From Pyronema omphalodes (Eukaryota; Ascomycota; Pezizomycetes; Pezizales; Pyronemataceae), in the NCBI GenBank assembly GCA_024516155.1, contig JAJJXM010000028.1, positions 1-64,000 of the forward strand: a stretch of DNA of 64,000 nucleotides, given 5' to 3'. A program made the translations under genes and the position numbers. Below the pieces are notes generated by a model. That model saw only the letters and a list, made by a program, of their open reading frames with translations. It was not told where the DNA came from and made no database searches. Shown here in pieces: positions 1-12,620 of this stretch (positions are counted from its first letter, which is position 1; the number at the start of each line of letters is the position of its first letter).

Positions 1-263
1 GTTCGATTAAATATTTATTCGACCAACACGCATGAACCCAACCGGTTCTGCTTGGACACACGCCTTGAAACAAGCCCCAGAGACTCACACACTAACCGAG
101 ACCTTCGGAATATCTAACCGATTCGCTGGCGCAGTCCGACAAGCCCTCCGAAGAGCAGAAGATCACTGCTACCTTGTGGTCCGCTGGGAACTCCAGGATT
201 ATACTTACCAGGAGCACGTCCGTCACACCATCCGACTTAAGCCGATCCTCCGAGCCCGCCAAC

Positions 264-1609
264 ATGCACGTTAAACTCATCGACAAAGGACATTGGCAGC
301 AAATCGTGAACGCTGCCTCCATGACTCAGTTTCCAGACGGGCACGAACCACTCACGTTCACCAAGCAGCTCGCGCAATCAATCCTAGACGCCCAAGACCA
401 TCCCACGGGCTACATGTCAAGCGACCTCGCAGAGACCCCCGCCTCCCGCAAAAGCACTCGAGTCTCCAGCCCTGTCGCCTCCTACGCTCCGGAAGCTCCC
501 ACCCCTGCCCCCATTCCCCCTGTTGTTATTCAGACTGGCTCCGTCCAGGTTTACCCCAATGGCCCAGAAACAGTGCCACGAACCGCCGCACCCCCCACCA
601 CAGCCGCAGCCGCAGCCCCCGCCCCCGCTATAATCGCACCAGTTCCAAGACTCCCCCCCCGAGACCCCAAATCCTCCTAACCCCGGAGGAACAAGCAGAT
701 ACGAATGAAATTCATTACTACGAGAAGGAGCTCACCCGCCGGCGTGAACTCATCAACGCGCTACTCGCCTCCCCTGGCATCCGCGTTACCGGAGATAAAA
801 TTTCGGATCCACCAACCTTCGATGGGTCCAACAGGGAGGACCTCCGCCGTTTTGTCTCCTTGCTTCGCATTAAACTGGTGAGCGACGAATTACGCTTCCC
901 AACCCCTCACAAGCGGATCTCTCATGCCATGGGCCGCCTCCGCGGACGCGCCTTGGATCAGATCCTTCCTTATATCAAGGATAATGGCAACCACTGGGCC
1001 CTCAACGACGTCGAGGACGTCATTAAGATCCTGCAGCGTACCTTTGGAGACCCGGAAGAGCGCGCAACGGCTCGTTTCAAACTACAAAATCTCCGACAAA
1101 ACAACCGCGAGTTTTCCGATTATTATGCAGGGTTTTCCTGCCTGGTCGCAGAATTGGGCTGGGATGAAGCCGCTACCATGGATGCTCTGCGGAACGGCCT
1201 ATCTCTCGAGTTGCACGAAAAGTTGGTTGGCGCCCCTCCCACCGCTACGATGCACGAATTTGTTGAACAGTGCCAAAAATTGGACTCCCAATTGAGAGCA
1301 CTAGAGAATCTCCGCAAGCTGCATACCAACCGCGGCCAAGCTAAACCCACTACCGCCGCCACCCCCGCCACCAGTCGCCCCACCCCCGCTACCCAAGCCA
1401 CCACCGCCTCCTCCAGCAAGCAAACCCCTGCCCAGGGACCCCGTCAGAAACTGTCGGCACAGGAACGCGCGACCCGCCTGTCAGAAGGACGTTGCCTCTA
1501 CTGCGGTGGCCTCGGCCACATGGCTGCTTCTTGCCCCGCCAAGACGAATGTTAAAGTGGCGAGTGTGGAATTATTGGATAGTGAAGAAGAGGTGTCGGGA
1601 AAAGACTAA
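264..1609 (+). pseudogene. gag: gag of gypsy A1 (capsid and zinc knuckle), frameshifted
   Basis: Structural protein that would package element RNA. The first reading frame starts at ATG 264 (MHVKLIDKGHW) and runs through a Pro/Ala-rich linker to about 660. The rest, including the capsid-like domain (DPPTFDGSNREDLRRF, then the FGDPEERATARFKLQNLRQ region) and the CCHC knuckle CLYCGGLGHMAASC, is in the frame one base back. The switch falls on a run of eight C at 653-660, so I infer loss of one C; A2 cannot be compared there because the window ends. The stop at 1607-1609 follows a -1 frameshift signal leading into pol. The N-terminal start is uncertain; a frame at 32-274 might belong to it. Confidence 0.75.
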
Positions 1610-4600
1610 GCCAGCTGCAAGAAGATGGCTCTGCCGCTGGTGGGAAAATTATTGCTGATACATTGTTATTATCGGGCGCAAGTTTTACTGGAAAGTTAGA
1701 ATGCAAACACCTTGTTCTCTCTTGCTCCTTGTTTTCAAATAACCGCTCCGTGAAGACAGTAGCGCTCGTTGACTGCGGCGCCACTGGCATCGCCTTTGTT
1801 GATCGCAATTTCGCTAGCCATCACAAACTCCCTCTAACCCCCCTACCCACTGCCCGAACGGTTGAAGTTATCGACGGCCGACCCATATCCTCAGGAAAAA
1901 TCACACACCTCGCCGAAGTAGAGTGTACCATCAATGGTCACTCGGAAACCCTTCCCATGTTCGTCACCAAGTTGGGTCACTACCCGGTGGTGTTGGGCAT
2001 CCCCTGGTTGAAGAAACACGACGTGACAATAAGCTTCAGTTTCAACACTGTAAGCTTCGACTCACAATACTGCCTAAGGAACTGCACCCCGCTACCTGTG
2101 AGCACAACCGGTGTCGAGGTCCTGGACTCGAGGCCCCCCCCCGTTGTCCACGAGCCCGACACAAACCCCATGCCGGAGTTAGAAGACTCGGTCCCCGACC
2201 GCCCAGACGAACCCCCAATAGCGATCTCAAGCCTGACCATCTCCGACTTCAAAGAAATGGTAGAAGATGAAAGCCTGACAGTGTTTTCGCTATCGTTGGA
2301 CGAAATCACCGTCGCCCTACAAGACAAGCCCCCCCTCACGGATGATGAACTGAAAGACATGATCCCCGAAGAGTACCATGACTACCTCGACTTGTTCAAG
2401 AAGGTCAACGCAAAGGAACTCCCCCCACACCGACCCTACGACCACAAGATCCCACTGAAAGAGGGATTCGTCCCCCCCTTTGGCCCGTTATACTCGCTGT
2501 CACGCAACGAGTTACAGACGCTGAAAGCATGGCTCGATGAGAATTTGGAAAAAGGCTTTCTACAACGCTCCCAATCATCAGCCACCTCGCCGATATTATT
2601 CGTGAAAAAATCAGATGGATCCCTACGTCTATGCGTAGATTACCGAAGACTGAACGAAGGGACCGAAAAGAATCGGTACCCGCTGCCATTGATACAGGAA
2701 ACAATGATGAATCTTTCCAAAGCTCAATATTTTAGGACCCTTGATGTCCGCAGCGCCTATAACCTTATTAGAATGGCAGAAGGCGAAGAATGGAAGACGG
2801 CCTTCCGCACAAGGTACGGACTATTCGAATCAAAGGTGATGCCCTTTGGGCTCACCAACGCGCCTGCCGATTTCCAGGCATTCATAAATGATGTCCTGAG
2901 ACCATACCTGGACCAGTTTTGTACGGCATACCTGGACGATATCCTGGTATTTTCTGAAACAAAGCCCGATCACACCACACACGTCCGAAAGATCTTGGAA
3001 CGACTCAAACAAGAAAAACTACACTTGAAGCCAGAGAAGTGTAAGTTTGCCAAGGCAGAAGTACAGTACCTGTGCTACAACATTGGCCGCGACGGCGCTC
3101 GCATGATGGATTCCAAAGTAGCCACAGTCAGAGATTGGAAGGAACCAACCAATTTGAAACAGGTCCAAGAGTTCCTGGGGTTCGCGAACTTCTACCGACC
3201 ATTTATCAAGGACTACTCAAAAGTAGTCTCCCCTCTAACTGCTCTGACCAAAAAGAAATATGGTAAAGCAATCCCCTTTACCTGGGGTAAAGATCAGCAA
3301 AGCGCCTTCGACCGACTGAAGGACGCATTTACATCAGCACCGATTCTCAAGCACTTCGACTACGAGAAACCGATCGTAGTAGAAACAGACGCATCTGACT
3401 ATGTGTCTGCTGGAGTTTTATCACAATACGACGACAATAACCTGTTACATCCCGTCGCGTTTTATTCCAAAAAGCATTCCCCGGCGGAATGCAACTATGA
3501 GATCTCTGACAAAGAACTACTGGCAATAGTTCGCTGTTTCGAGGAATGGCGTCCCCACTTGGAGGGCTCCGCCTTCCCGATAAAAGTATTGACAGACCAC
3601 AAGAACCTCGAATACTTTATGACGACAAAGCTACTAAACAGACGACAAGCACGCTGGTCCGAATTCCTGTCTCGGTTCAACTTTGTGATCACCTAGCGTC
3701 CGGGAACGTTGGGAGGGAAACCGCACGCCCTGACAAGACGAGCCGCCGACCTCCCAGGAGAGGGAGACGAACGTATACTAGCGAATCAGCAAGCTGTGCT
3801 AAAGCCACAAAACTTCCAATTGTGCATGACCCCGCCCATGAAACTTGCACCCTCCGAAGTGGACCTCCTGTTTAAGGAGGGCTACAAGACAGATTCATTC
3901 CCAAACCGAGTGTTGGGGATGCTGGAAGACGGTACACAAATCTGTAAGGACATATCACTCGCCGACTGCTCCGTGTTGGAAAACAGATTGTACTACCGAG
4001 ACTGCCTCTATGTCCCCGCGCTGGACAAACTACGATCCAAACTACTACAAGATCACCACGACCCCCCCACCATGGGACACCCGGGCCGTGCAAAGACTTT
4101 CGAACTCCTTGCCAGGAATTATTACTGGCCTTCGATGCGAAAAGATGTGGATCAATTCGTCCGAAATTGCCACATTTGTAAAAGAACAAAAGCGACCTGC
4201 CACACACCCTATGGAACCTTGAAACCCCCACCGGTCCCGCACCACCCGTGGCAGAACATATCTGTGGACTTTGTTACTGGGCTACCGATATCAGAAGGCT
4301 TCGACACAATATGTGCGATCGTTTGCCGACTCACGAAACAGCGGCACTTAGTGCCCTGTCACTCCACGATAGACGCAGAAGGCTTCGCGCAACTCTTCCT
4401 GGAAAACGTATTCAAACTACACGGTCTGCCAGACACAGTGGTGTCCGACCGCGGCCCGCAATTTGTTGCCCACTTCTGGAAACACCTGGCAAATTGCATG
4501 GGTATCGAGATTGCCACGAGCACGGCCTTCCACCCCCAGACCGATGGCCAAACAGAAAGGATCAATGCGGTCACGGAGCAATATCTCCCCGCGTACGTCT

Positions 4601-5331
4601 GTTATCTACAAGACGACTGGAAGAAATTTTTACCACTGGCAGAATTTGCTGCAAATAACCAAGTATCGGATACAACGTCGCTGTCCCCGTTCTACGCCGT
4701 ATACGGCCGACACCCCAAATGCTCCTTCGAATTGGAAATCAGGACAGACAATCCTGAAGAAGTGAAAGCGAACGAGGTAGCGGAAAGGATGTCACACATC
4801 CATGACGTCTTACGTTCTGAAATGAAATACGCCCAAGCCCGCCACATAGAAGCCGCCGACAATTCCCGACTCCCCGCGCCGGTCTTCAAACCAGGAGACC
4901 TGGTACGGCTGGACGCCCGCAACCTCAGAACCCGCCGCCCCTCAAAGAAACTAGGAAATAAACACCTAGGCCCCTTCACCGTGGTTCGACCCATTGGATC
5001 CCACGCCTACGAGCTGGACATACCGGAGACAATGAAACATCACAGGACCTTCCCCGTGTCCCTACTAAACCCAGCCCCTTCGGACCCCCTCCCTGGCCAG
5101 ATTATCCCACCGCCCCTACCGGTAGTAGTAGACGGCGAAGAAGAATGGTTCGTGGACGAAATTCAGGATAGCCGTTGGTCAAGAGGACACCTGCAGTACC
5201 TCGTCAAGTGGACCGGCCATGACTCTCCAACCTGGGAACCGGAAACGAACCTATCCGAAACTGAGGCCGCTGAGAGATTCCACCAACTTCACCCAGACGA
5301 GCCTTCTCCTCTCGTAGGAACTCGAGCCTAA
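1585..5331 (+). pseudogene. pol: pol of gypsy A1: protease, RT, RNase H, integrase, chromodomain; one TAG
   Basis: Polyprotein copying element RNA into DNA and integrating it. Pol is reached by -1 frameshift from gag; the first in-frame ATG is 1663. Counting from that Met, protease has its catalytic Asp at residue 37 (VDCGATG), and RT has CVDYRRLN, MPFGLTNAP and YLDD at about residue 423. RNase H shows VETDASDY. A TAG at 3694-3696 replaces the Tyr of the YRPG motif between RNase H and integrase. Beyond it the frame is open to 5331: integrase with a CHICK zinc half-site, VDFVTGLP, VSDRGPQF and FHPQTDGQTERIN carrying the DDE residues, and a C-terminal chromodomain (YLVKWTGHDSPTWEP). A2 has a stop one codon later. 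Otherwise the frame is continuous, so the copy decayed recently. Confidence 0.93.
1597..1640 (+). promoter_or_regulatory. programmed -1 ribosomal frameshift signal, gag to pol (A1)
   Basis: Slippery heptamer GGGAAAA at 1597-1603 is in the correct phase (gag codons TCG GGA AAA). A 7-nt spacer (1604-1610) containing the gag stop follows, then a hairpin: CCAGC 1611-1615 pairs with GCTGG 1636-1640, a 1x1 mismatch, then GCA pairs with TGC around a 12-nt loop. Pol is open in the -1 frame from 1585. The same layout is found in A2 and in fragment G. Confidence 0.8.
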
Positions 5332-5342
5332 CGGGGGGATAC

Positions 5343-5861
5343 TGTCACGGCACACGGCTGACGAGCCGTTGTGTTGTTGCGTCACCATTGTGTTGTCGTG
5401 GTTGTTGTCGACGTCGTGCCGTTGTCTTGCCGTGTTTTGTTGTGTTGTTGTGTGTGCCGTGCCGTTGTTGTTGATGGACTGACTGATGATGGATGACGTA
5501 CCATGATCTGGAGAGCTGTGGCGTCGCAGGTGAAATCATGGAGAACGGAAGCTGTCATGTAGCGATGTTGGATGACGGCCCAGCAAGAGTGCTGGCCGCC
5601 CTTTGTACATAAGGAGGCTTGCCTCCCCGTCGTTGAGTTCTCCATCGAACGTCTTGTGTCTTTCCCTTGTCCTTAATAAAGACTTCTCCGTTCAGTCCCA
5701 CGTCATTCTTGTCCTTGTCCCTGTCCCTGTTTCGTGTGCCATCCGTCTGCCGTGCACTTCGGTCCTTGTCCTTCCGTTCCCACATCCCGGAACCCGCCTA
5801 GTCTCCCCCTGCCGGTAGTGTTCAGTGTGTTCTTCGAACGTCCGTTCCTAGTTCCCTGACA
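5343..5861 (+). repeat. 3' LTR of gypsy A1 (519 bp)
   Basis: Starts TGTCACGGCA and ends CCCTGACA, giving the TGTCA/TGACA terminal inverted repeat. It follows a polypurine tract (CGGGGGG at 5332-5338). AATAAA at 5675-5680 is a likely polyadenylation signal. A perfect GGAGGC-TT-GCCTCC hairpin sits at 5613-5626. The A2 LTR (59332-59860, 529 bp) is homologous. Confidence 0.88.
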
Positions 5862-7446
5862 TTTTGGTGATGAAGGGTACCAGTCCACCCAGTCGGTAAC
5901 ATACTGCTCTCGTACCTGGCGTCTAATCCAGGAGAGGGAAATCGGGGGTGGCGCGGTGGGGTTAATGGAGGTAGCTGTTTTTGCCAGGAGATTGGCGGTG
6001 TCGTTCCCGGGGATGGCTGTGTGGCCGGGGACCCAATGTAGAGTTGCGGATAATCCGGAGTGGTGAAGGGCGGACGCCGTCGTGAGAATTGAGAGGGCGA
6101 GTTCCTGGCCGGGACCGTAGGAGGAGCGGGAGGCGCGAAGGATGGCTGCTTGATTGTCTGTAAATATGTGTATTTTGCCGCGGGTGTGTCTGTTGAGGGT
6201 GATGGTCTCTTGGCAGGTCGTGAGGCAGTCGTGTATCGCTCTAAGTTCGGTGTCGAATACTTCTGTTGTATCGCCCATTGTGATGAGTTCTTCAACTCAG
6301 CGTGGTAGGCCGTCGGTTATGCAATATCCCGCTTCGGTTCTTCCGTTTAGTTGCGAACCGTCAGTGTATGCGATAATGTTGCGGGGCTCTGCGCGTAGGA
6401 TCTGGAGCAGAGTGGTGTGTGCTGTAGCTGCCGCTGGCTTCGGGAGGGAGGTGATGCTGATTTCGAGGCGGGGGCATTCCCATGGGGCGGGGTTGGGTTG
6501 CGATGTGTTTTCAATGGTGTCGTCAGGGAGCAACCACTTGCTGACGGAGCGGAGCATAGTGACGAGACGAGAGGGGGCCGTGCCTGGTGACTGCCATTGA
6601 TGGTCATATTCGTATGGGCTGCAGATGGAGGAGTGGAAGTGATCGGGGATGGGGAAGGAGGAGGGGCAGTGTTTGACGACGGGGTGATTGAGGGGAAGAG
6701 AAAGGAGACGAATAACGTATTTGCGAGTGCGGTGGTGTAGGCGGACTGAAACAGGGGGGATAGCTGCTTCGTTGTTTAGAGCTATGATTGGCGTCGAGGT
6801 GAAAGCGTTTAGAATGCGGCGGAGGGCAGAGTTTTGTTGTGTTTGTATTAAGATGGCGAGGCTTTATTGCCCCGTCCACCAGATCTCAGAACCAAAGTCG
6901 GACCTAGATACCACACACGCTATGTAAAGTGTTCTCGTCGCAGACGGGGACAAACCTGTTTCGTGACGTACGAGGCTGCGGAGTGTGTTGAGGGACCTAG
7001 CGGCGGCCGTCAGTCTTGTTTTTACGTGATATGAGAAGGAGAGTTTTCTGTCAAAGTATATTCCAATCCACCGAACTACGTCCGTCCGTCCTCCTTTCGT
7101 CCCTGGGGTCATGATGGTTCCGTTTGGCAACAATACGTTTATGGTGTCGGTGAGAGTGTCAGTGCGGGAGCGGTGAGAATGCAGCAGCTCTGATTTCGAA
7201 TCATCGAATGCTACAGCGTTCGCTTGGGCCCAGTCGAAGGCGGTGCGAGCCGCGGCTTCCAGTTCGCGGCCATTCTCTTCTCTGGTACGACCGTGTGCGA
7301 CGAGGGCTACGTCGTCCATGCAGCTCGGGGTCCATAACGTGGGGTGAGTCGTTTGTAGTTTGTCGAATAGAGGGCGTAGGTAGATGAGGAATAGAATGGG
7401 CGATGCCGGGGAACCTTGGGGGATGCGCGTCCTAATGGGTCGCTGT
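5862..7446 (-). pseudogene. LINE ORF2 fragment: end of RT and RNase H, two stops
   Basis: One reading frame on the minus strand covers the whole stretch. It begins at the RT motif IPQGSPASPILF, then CMDDVALVAHG (the usual aromatic before DD replaced by Cys), the thumb region, and an RNase H domain: YTDGSQ, TELRAI, TDNQAA and WVPGHTAIPGNDTANLL, so D, E, D and the C-terminal D are all present. Tad-like fungal LINEs carry this RT-RNase H arrangement. TAA at 6864-6866 and TGA at 6297-6299 (probably from TGG) break it. Both ends are cut: by the B1 LTR at 7447 and the A1 LTR at 5861. It may be the 3' half of L1 (ORF1 at 13266-13893) or of L2; I cannot decide. Confidence 0.85.
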
Positions 7447-8182
7447 TGTCAAAATCCGGCTACACACAGTCGACAGGCGATACAACTGTCAGATTGCTAT
7501 GCAGTCGGGTTCGGCTCTGGACTTCTAGGTGAGTTAGTCGCGGGCTCAGGCAGTACTTACCTTGTACACAGGATGTCCCTGCAGCGTTGCCTCTGGTAGA
7601 ATCGTCGGAGGTTGGTCCGGGTGGGAGAATAGGTGGGTATTCGGAATGGGTAAGTAGGTTGGGATGGGCTGGGTTTGTGGTCACGGTTTAGATGATAGAA
7701 CTGCAGTGTGTAGATAGGATTGTGTAGATAGATAATTGATTGCGTACTAAACTAATGAAATACAAATGTCCCCTTATATACCTTTGTTCCTGTGCTCATG
7801 TGATCTCCCAACTTATCTGTCCCGCAGATATTCCATCCATCATGAGACACCCTTCGCTCCACCGTGACTCCCAAACCTAACTACAACACAATACAAAACA
7901 TAAATCAAAAGATAATACAAAACATAAGCAAAACATAATACAAAACATAATCAAAACATAGTACATAACATATTCCAAACCTCGAGGAAGCCCTCCTCGT
8001 TCCATCCCGCACTTACCCCCTTGTCCTCCGCTTAACCCTAACTCTTCTCGCCTAGCCCTAGCTCCACCTCCTCGCTTAAACCCTAACCGTGACGTACGCC
8101 ATCCCCAGTGTCACACCCACCAACCACAGCCCAGCTGTGGTTACAATCCCCCCCAGAAGCATATACTTAGCGGTTCGTGACA
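7447..8182 (-). repeat. 3' LTR of gypsy B1 (736 bp)
   Basis: Plus-strand ends are TGTCAAAATCC and GTTCGTGACA, matching the two 760-bp LTRs of B2. An A-rich minisatellite built on a CAAAACATAA-like unit lies at about 7880-7975 and differs in length from B2. TATA-like TTATATA is near 7773-7779 (minus-strand promoter). CCCTAA motifs occur near the right end. Confidence 0.9.
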
Positions 8183-9014
8183 GTAGCTCCCCCCTCCAGG
8201 CCGAGACTCCGACGAGGCTTGTCTGAGGTTCCCCGTGGGGACGAGGTCGGGGTTGTCGCTGGCGACGGTGATTGCGGTTCTGGCGGCGGCATCTGCCGGA
8301 TAGTCGTTGGCGGCGGGGAGACTCTCCTCCGAACTCAGTGCTGGAGTGCTCCGGCAACGAGGACCCCTCGAATGGCGGTGGGGTGTGGTTCGGCGGTGGT
8401 GCCTCTTCCTTCCCAGTGGGTGGTCCGTCAAAAGAGAGGTTTATCGTGAGTCGTTCGGGGTCCCTGTTCGGGGACATGAGGTAGACAGGGACGTACCTCT
8501 TCTCCATCAAAGTCTCGCTCGAGGTTTCCGAGGCCAGCTCGGGTGCTGTTGGTGGCTGTTCCCCGTTGGGGTGTTGTTGGTCCTTCTCCGGGACGGGAGT
8601 TGGTTCCTCCGGTGTCGGGGCGGGAGTTGTCGAGGAGCGGGCAGGCCCCGTGGCGCCGCATCTGGCTTCATGGCCGTCCATGTTAACCAGAAACCCGCAG
8701 TCGTAGCAGACCCTCTTTCCCCGCTGCCAGGCCCGACAGGCCTTCGGAACATCCAGATGTTTCCTCCGGATCACAGCCTCTAACTCGGGATCGTGCATCC
8801 GTCCGCAGTTACATTCGTTGGTTCCTTCCCCTCCAGCGGTTGGAAAATAGTTGTGGTTCTCTTTCGGTTGTCAGTGTGTGACGCAGTAGTCGTCGTAGCA
8901 AAAGGTCCAGTGTTGGGCATCGTGTGGGGGATACGTGGTCATCGGTGGTGGGGCGTCCTGGCGGTACCAGCCGCCGGAGTGTTGGTCGTTCTCGGGGTTT
9001 ATGGGGCTGGCCAT
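8076..9014 (-). pseudogene. ORF3 of gypsy B1, env position, one TGA
   Basis: Same 312-codon ORF as in B2. ATG 9014 lies 5 nt after the pol stop and the ORF ends inside the 3' LTR. A TGA at 8871-8873 replaces an Arg codon (CGA in B2), fitting deamination of a CpG. The Cys/His residues and the C-terminal hydrophobic segment (MLLGGIVTTAGLWLVGVTLG) are otherwise kept. Function unknown; see the intact copy at 46441-47379. Confidence 0.75.
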
Positions 9015-12000
9015 GGTTCTTACAACCTTGGGGCCGGTTTTCTTGGGTAGGTTGTGTGACATCGTCGGATAGCGTCGGGGGAATTTGTGAAGTTCTCCGA
9101 TGGGTACCAAGTCCGGTCGGGGTCAGGGAATCCCGTCCACCGTACACGATACTGGAGTCTGTTTCGATGGTAGCGGGAATCAACTATCTCCTCCACTTCC
9201 CATTCCTCTTCGTCTTCAATAATAATTGGTGGGGGAGGAGGTTGGACGTGCCCAGGGATCGGTGTAAGAGTAGGTTGAGCCAGCTCAAGCAATGATATGT
9301 GGCATACGGGGTGTATTTTCACACTGGCGGGGAGGTCCAACTTATACGCTCTTGTTCCCACGCGCTCGAGGATGGTGTATGGTCCCATCAGCTTGTAATT
9401 CAACTTGCTGGATGGGCGGGTTGTTTTCACATTTCTCCTCCGCAACCACACCCCATCTCCCTCCCTGAGTATGGGATCCGGGTGTCTCTTCCGATTTGCC
9501 TGTTCTGCCTGGGCAGCCTGTGCATATCCCATTTCTGCCTGTAGTTCCCGGTGGAGGTTGGTGAGGGCTGAGACGTATTCCGCCACCTCCGGGAATCCTC
9601 CTTCTATTTTTCCCAGGCTGGGTGCGAACCGCGGATGTTACCCATAATTCGCGAAAAAGGGGGTAACCTTCGTTGTCTCGGATTGAGTGTTGCTATAGCA
9701 AAACTCCGCCATTGGGAGTAGTTTTTCCCAGTTGTCCTGCTGGTAATTGCAGTACGCCCGCAGGCACTGTTCGAGGGTGGCGTTCGTGCGTTCGGTCTGC
9801 CCGTCGGTCTCTGGGTGGAATGCGGTACTGAGCTTTCTCGACGTCCCCATTGCCCCGATCACTCGTTTCCAAAACGTCGAAGTAAACAGAGGCCCGCGGT
9901 CTGAGACGATATCAGTAGAAAGTCCGTGGGCCCTGACCACATGCCTTCGGAATCCATCCGCCAGTTCCTTCGGCCCCATCGTGTCCGCACAGGCCACGGA
10001 GTGAGCCATCTTTGTGAACCGATCCACAATTACCCATAGGGCGTTGTTTCCTCCTCTTGATGGAAGTCCGGTGATAAAGTCCATGGACACCGAATCCCAC
10101 GGCCTCGATGGTGGCTGTAAGGGCTTCAGGAGCCCGAAGCGAGCGTGCCTAACTGGCCTCATTCTCTTGCAGGTATCGCAGTGGCTACGTATCGGTTGAC
10201 ATATTGGGGTTGCTGAGGCCAATAATAATTCCTACTGATTAGGTCGAAGGTCCTCGCCCGCCCTGGGTGTCCCGCAACGAGTGCATCATGGTGGTCATGT
10301 AGGAGCCGTAGCCGCAATCCATGGTCGTCTGGTACCCATGTCAACCCCTCATACAGCAACAGCCCCTCCCGTTCTTCGCAAAGTCCCAATGCTACCTTCC
10401 GGTCCATCTTCTCCCCAGTCCGTAATTTTCTTAATATGTCCTGTATCTCCTGATCCTCCCTTGTTTTCTGTTTAATTTCTCTTAACAATTCCTCATCGAC
10501 CTGTATTTCCATGACCTCGGCAGAGTTGATCCAGAAGGTCTGCGGCGGCAAAATAAACCGTTCCCTGTTCTGCCGGTGTTTCAGCTCCCCTTCCCAAGGA
10601 GAATCTCCTGATTCGCTCGATGGGATGTCGGGCTTTCCCGCAAGTTTGCCGGGTCGATACGTTATTGCGAAGTCGTAGTTCCCCAACAGTTCAGCCCACC
10701 TTGCCTGTCGTAGGTTTGGATCTTTTTTTGTCGTCCAATATTCCAAATATCTATGATCCGTTAATATAGTAATTTTGTGTGGAGTATTCTTGCAGTAGGT
10801 ACCCCATTTATTTAGCCCTTCAACTATGGCGAGGAGTTCTTTATCGTGTATATCATAATTTAGTTCTGGGTCTTTTAGTTTGCGCGAGAAATATCCCAAT
10901 GGATGTAGAATGCCCTGGTTGTCTGGCTGTGAGCAGGCTGCACCGATGGCGTAGTCCGACGCATCTGTCTCCAAAGTTAAGGGTTTTGTGGGGTCGAAAT
11001 GTCGTAGGATTGGTTCAGAAATCATTGCCCGTTTCAGTTGTTCGAATGCTGATTTAGCCGCTTCGTCCCATTTCCATGTTACATCCTTCCTCGTCAGTTT
11101 TGTAAGAGGCGCCGTAATTTTGGTAAAATCGCGGATAAACCTCCTATAGAAGTTGGCGAACCCTTTGAAACTCTGGATTCCCTTCACGTTTGTTGGTTCC
11201 CTCCATTCTGCCACTGCTTTTACCTTTTCCGGATCCATCCGTATCCCCGTTGGTGATATGATATATCCCAAAGACTCCGTCTCCGTGGTGTGAAACTCGC
11301 ATTTTGAGGCCTTGAGCCTCAACTTCACCTTATCCACCCGTTCCAAAACCTTCCTCACATGTTGTTGGTGTTGATGCAGATCATCCGAGTAGATGAGGAT
11401 GTCGTCAAGGTATGCCAGACAGAAGATGTCTAGATAGTCGCTGAGGACCTCGTTCATCCACCTCTGGAAGGATGCTGGAGCGTTGGTAAGACCGAATGGC
11501 ATGACCCAATTCTCAAAAAGACCGTATTTCGTCCGAAAAGCAGTCTTCCATTCGTCCCCCTTTGCGATTCGCAGGTTATGATAGGCGTCGCGCACGTCGA
11601 GTTTCGTGCATATTTTTGCGTTGGATAGGCGATCCAACGCTTCCCCTATCAACGGGAGAGGTGTTCTATCCTTCACTGTGATTTCGTTAAGTCCCCGATA
11701 ATCCACACAGAGTCTCAGTGTGCCATCCTTCTTTTTTACAAAATGTATTGGGGCCCCCGCCGGTGATGTCGAGGGGCGTATCCATCCCTTGTCCAGACTC
11801 GTGTCCAAGTATTCCTTCAACGTCCTCAGCCTTCCCTCGTCCAATGCTCGAAGGGGTTTGAATGGTGGAACCCCTCCCTTCACCAACGGAATCCGCTGGT
11901 CGTGATGGCGGTGTGGGGGTCGTCCCGACACCTCTTCTTTATCGAATACGTGCAAGAAGTTGTGATATTCGACCGGAACAATATAACTAGCCGAACGCGG

Positions 12001-12099
12001 GGTCGGTTCCTGCTGTTTGGCTGAACCCTGGGATAAGGGCACCTGAACGAAGTCACACTGCACGTCCCGTAGCGATCCCATGGCGGCGTAAGCGATCCA

Positions 12100-12620
12100 G
12101 TCAAAGGTTCCTTCCGTTTCCTCCTCATCTTCCCCCTCTTCCTCGTCTCCATGGGCCTGCATTCGAAAAGGATCCTTTTCTGCACCATCCCGGATCCGTT
12201 TCCGTTCCTCCTTTTCTTCTTCCCCTCCTTCGGGCTGCATTCGACAAGGATCGTTTTGTGCAGCATCCCGGGACTCTTTCCGTTCCTCCTCTTTTCCATC
12301 CTTTTCCTCGGTCTGCATTCGAAAAGGATCATTTTGTTCGTGAATTTGGATCTCTTTTCGTTCCTCCTCCTCCTGGTCCTTCTCGACCCTTATTCGCAGA
12401 GAATCACTTTGTCTGTAGTCCCAGGTCCCTTGTAGCTCCTCTTCTTCTTCGTCCCTTCCCATGTCCTCCTCGAACCCCCTTCGACGAGGATCATATTGTG
12501 CTCCGTCTTGGACCCTTCCTTGTTGCTCCTCTTCCCCCTCCTTTTCGTGGTCCCTTTCGATCCTTCTTCGCCACGGCTCAGCTTCTTGTTTCTTTTTCCT
12601 CGTTCTATAGCCCCAGCTTT
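12100..12620 (-). repeat. charged tandem repeat in the B1 protease-RT linker
   Basis: The linker is built of about 23-26-residue units of the type EERK-RD-AQNDPFRMQPE. B1 has three clear units (NDPFRMQ, NDPCRMQ, KDPFRMQ) plus degenerate ones; B2 has four. The unit number therefore varies within the family while the reading frame is kept. Confidence 0.7.

Larger units (their letters stand above)
1..5861 (+). mobile_element. Ty3/gypsy chromodomain retrotransposon A1 (5' LTR outside window)
   Basis: Order is gag, protease, RT, RNase H, integrase, chromodomain, LTR, which is the Ty3/gypsy chromovirus order. The window opens inside the leader or start of gag, so the 5' LTR and the target-site duplication cannot be seen. 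Bases 1-263 hold no clear gene; an open frame at 32-274 could be an N-terminal gag extension but has no recognisable domain. A second copy, A2, lies on the other strand at 59332-64000. On its right A1 abuts the RNase H region of a LINE, so it probably inserted into that LINE. The copy is decayed: one frame change in gag and one stop in pol. Confidence 0.9.

Noticed and set aside
32..274. 80-codon ORF at the window start
   Set aside because: Could be an N-terminal gag piece of A1, but has no recognisable domain and no second copy here for comparison.
8030..8095. CCCTAA motifs resembling telomere repeats in B LTRs
   Set aside because: Only isolated units inside an LTR, not a tandem array, so not evidence of a telomere.
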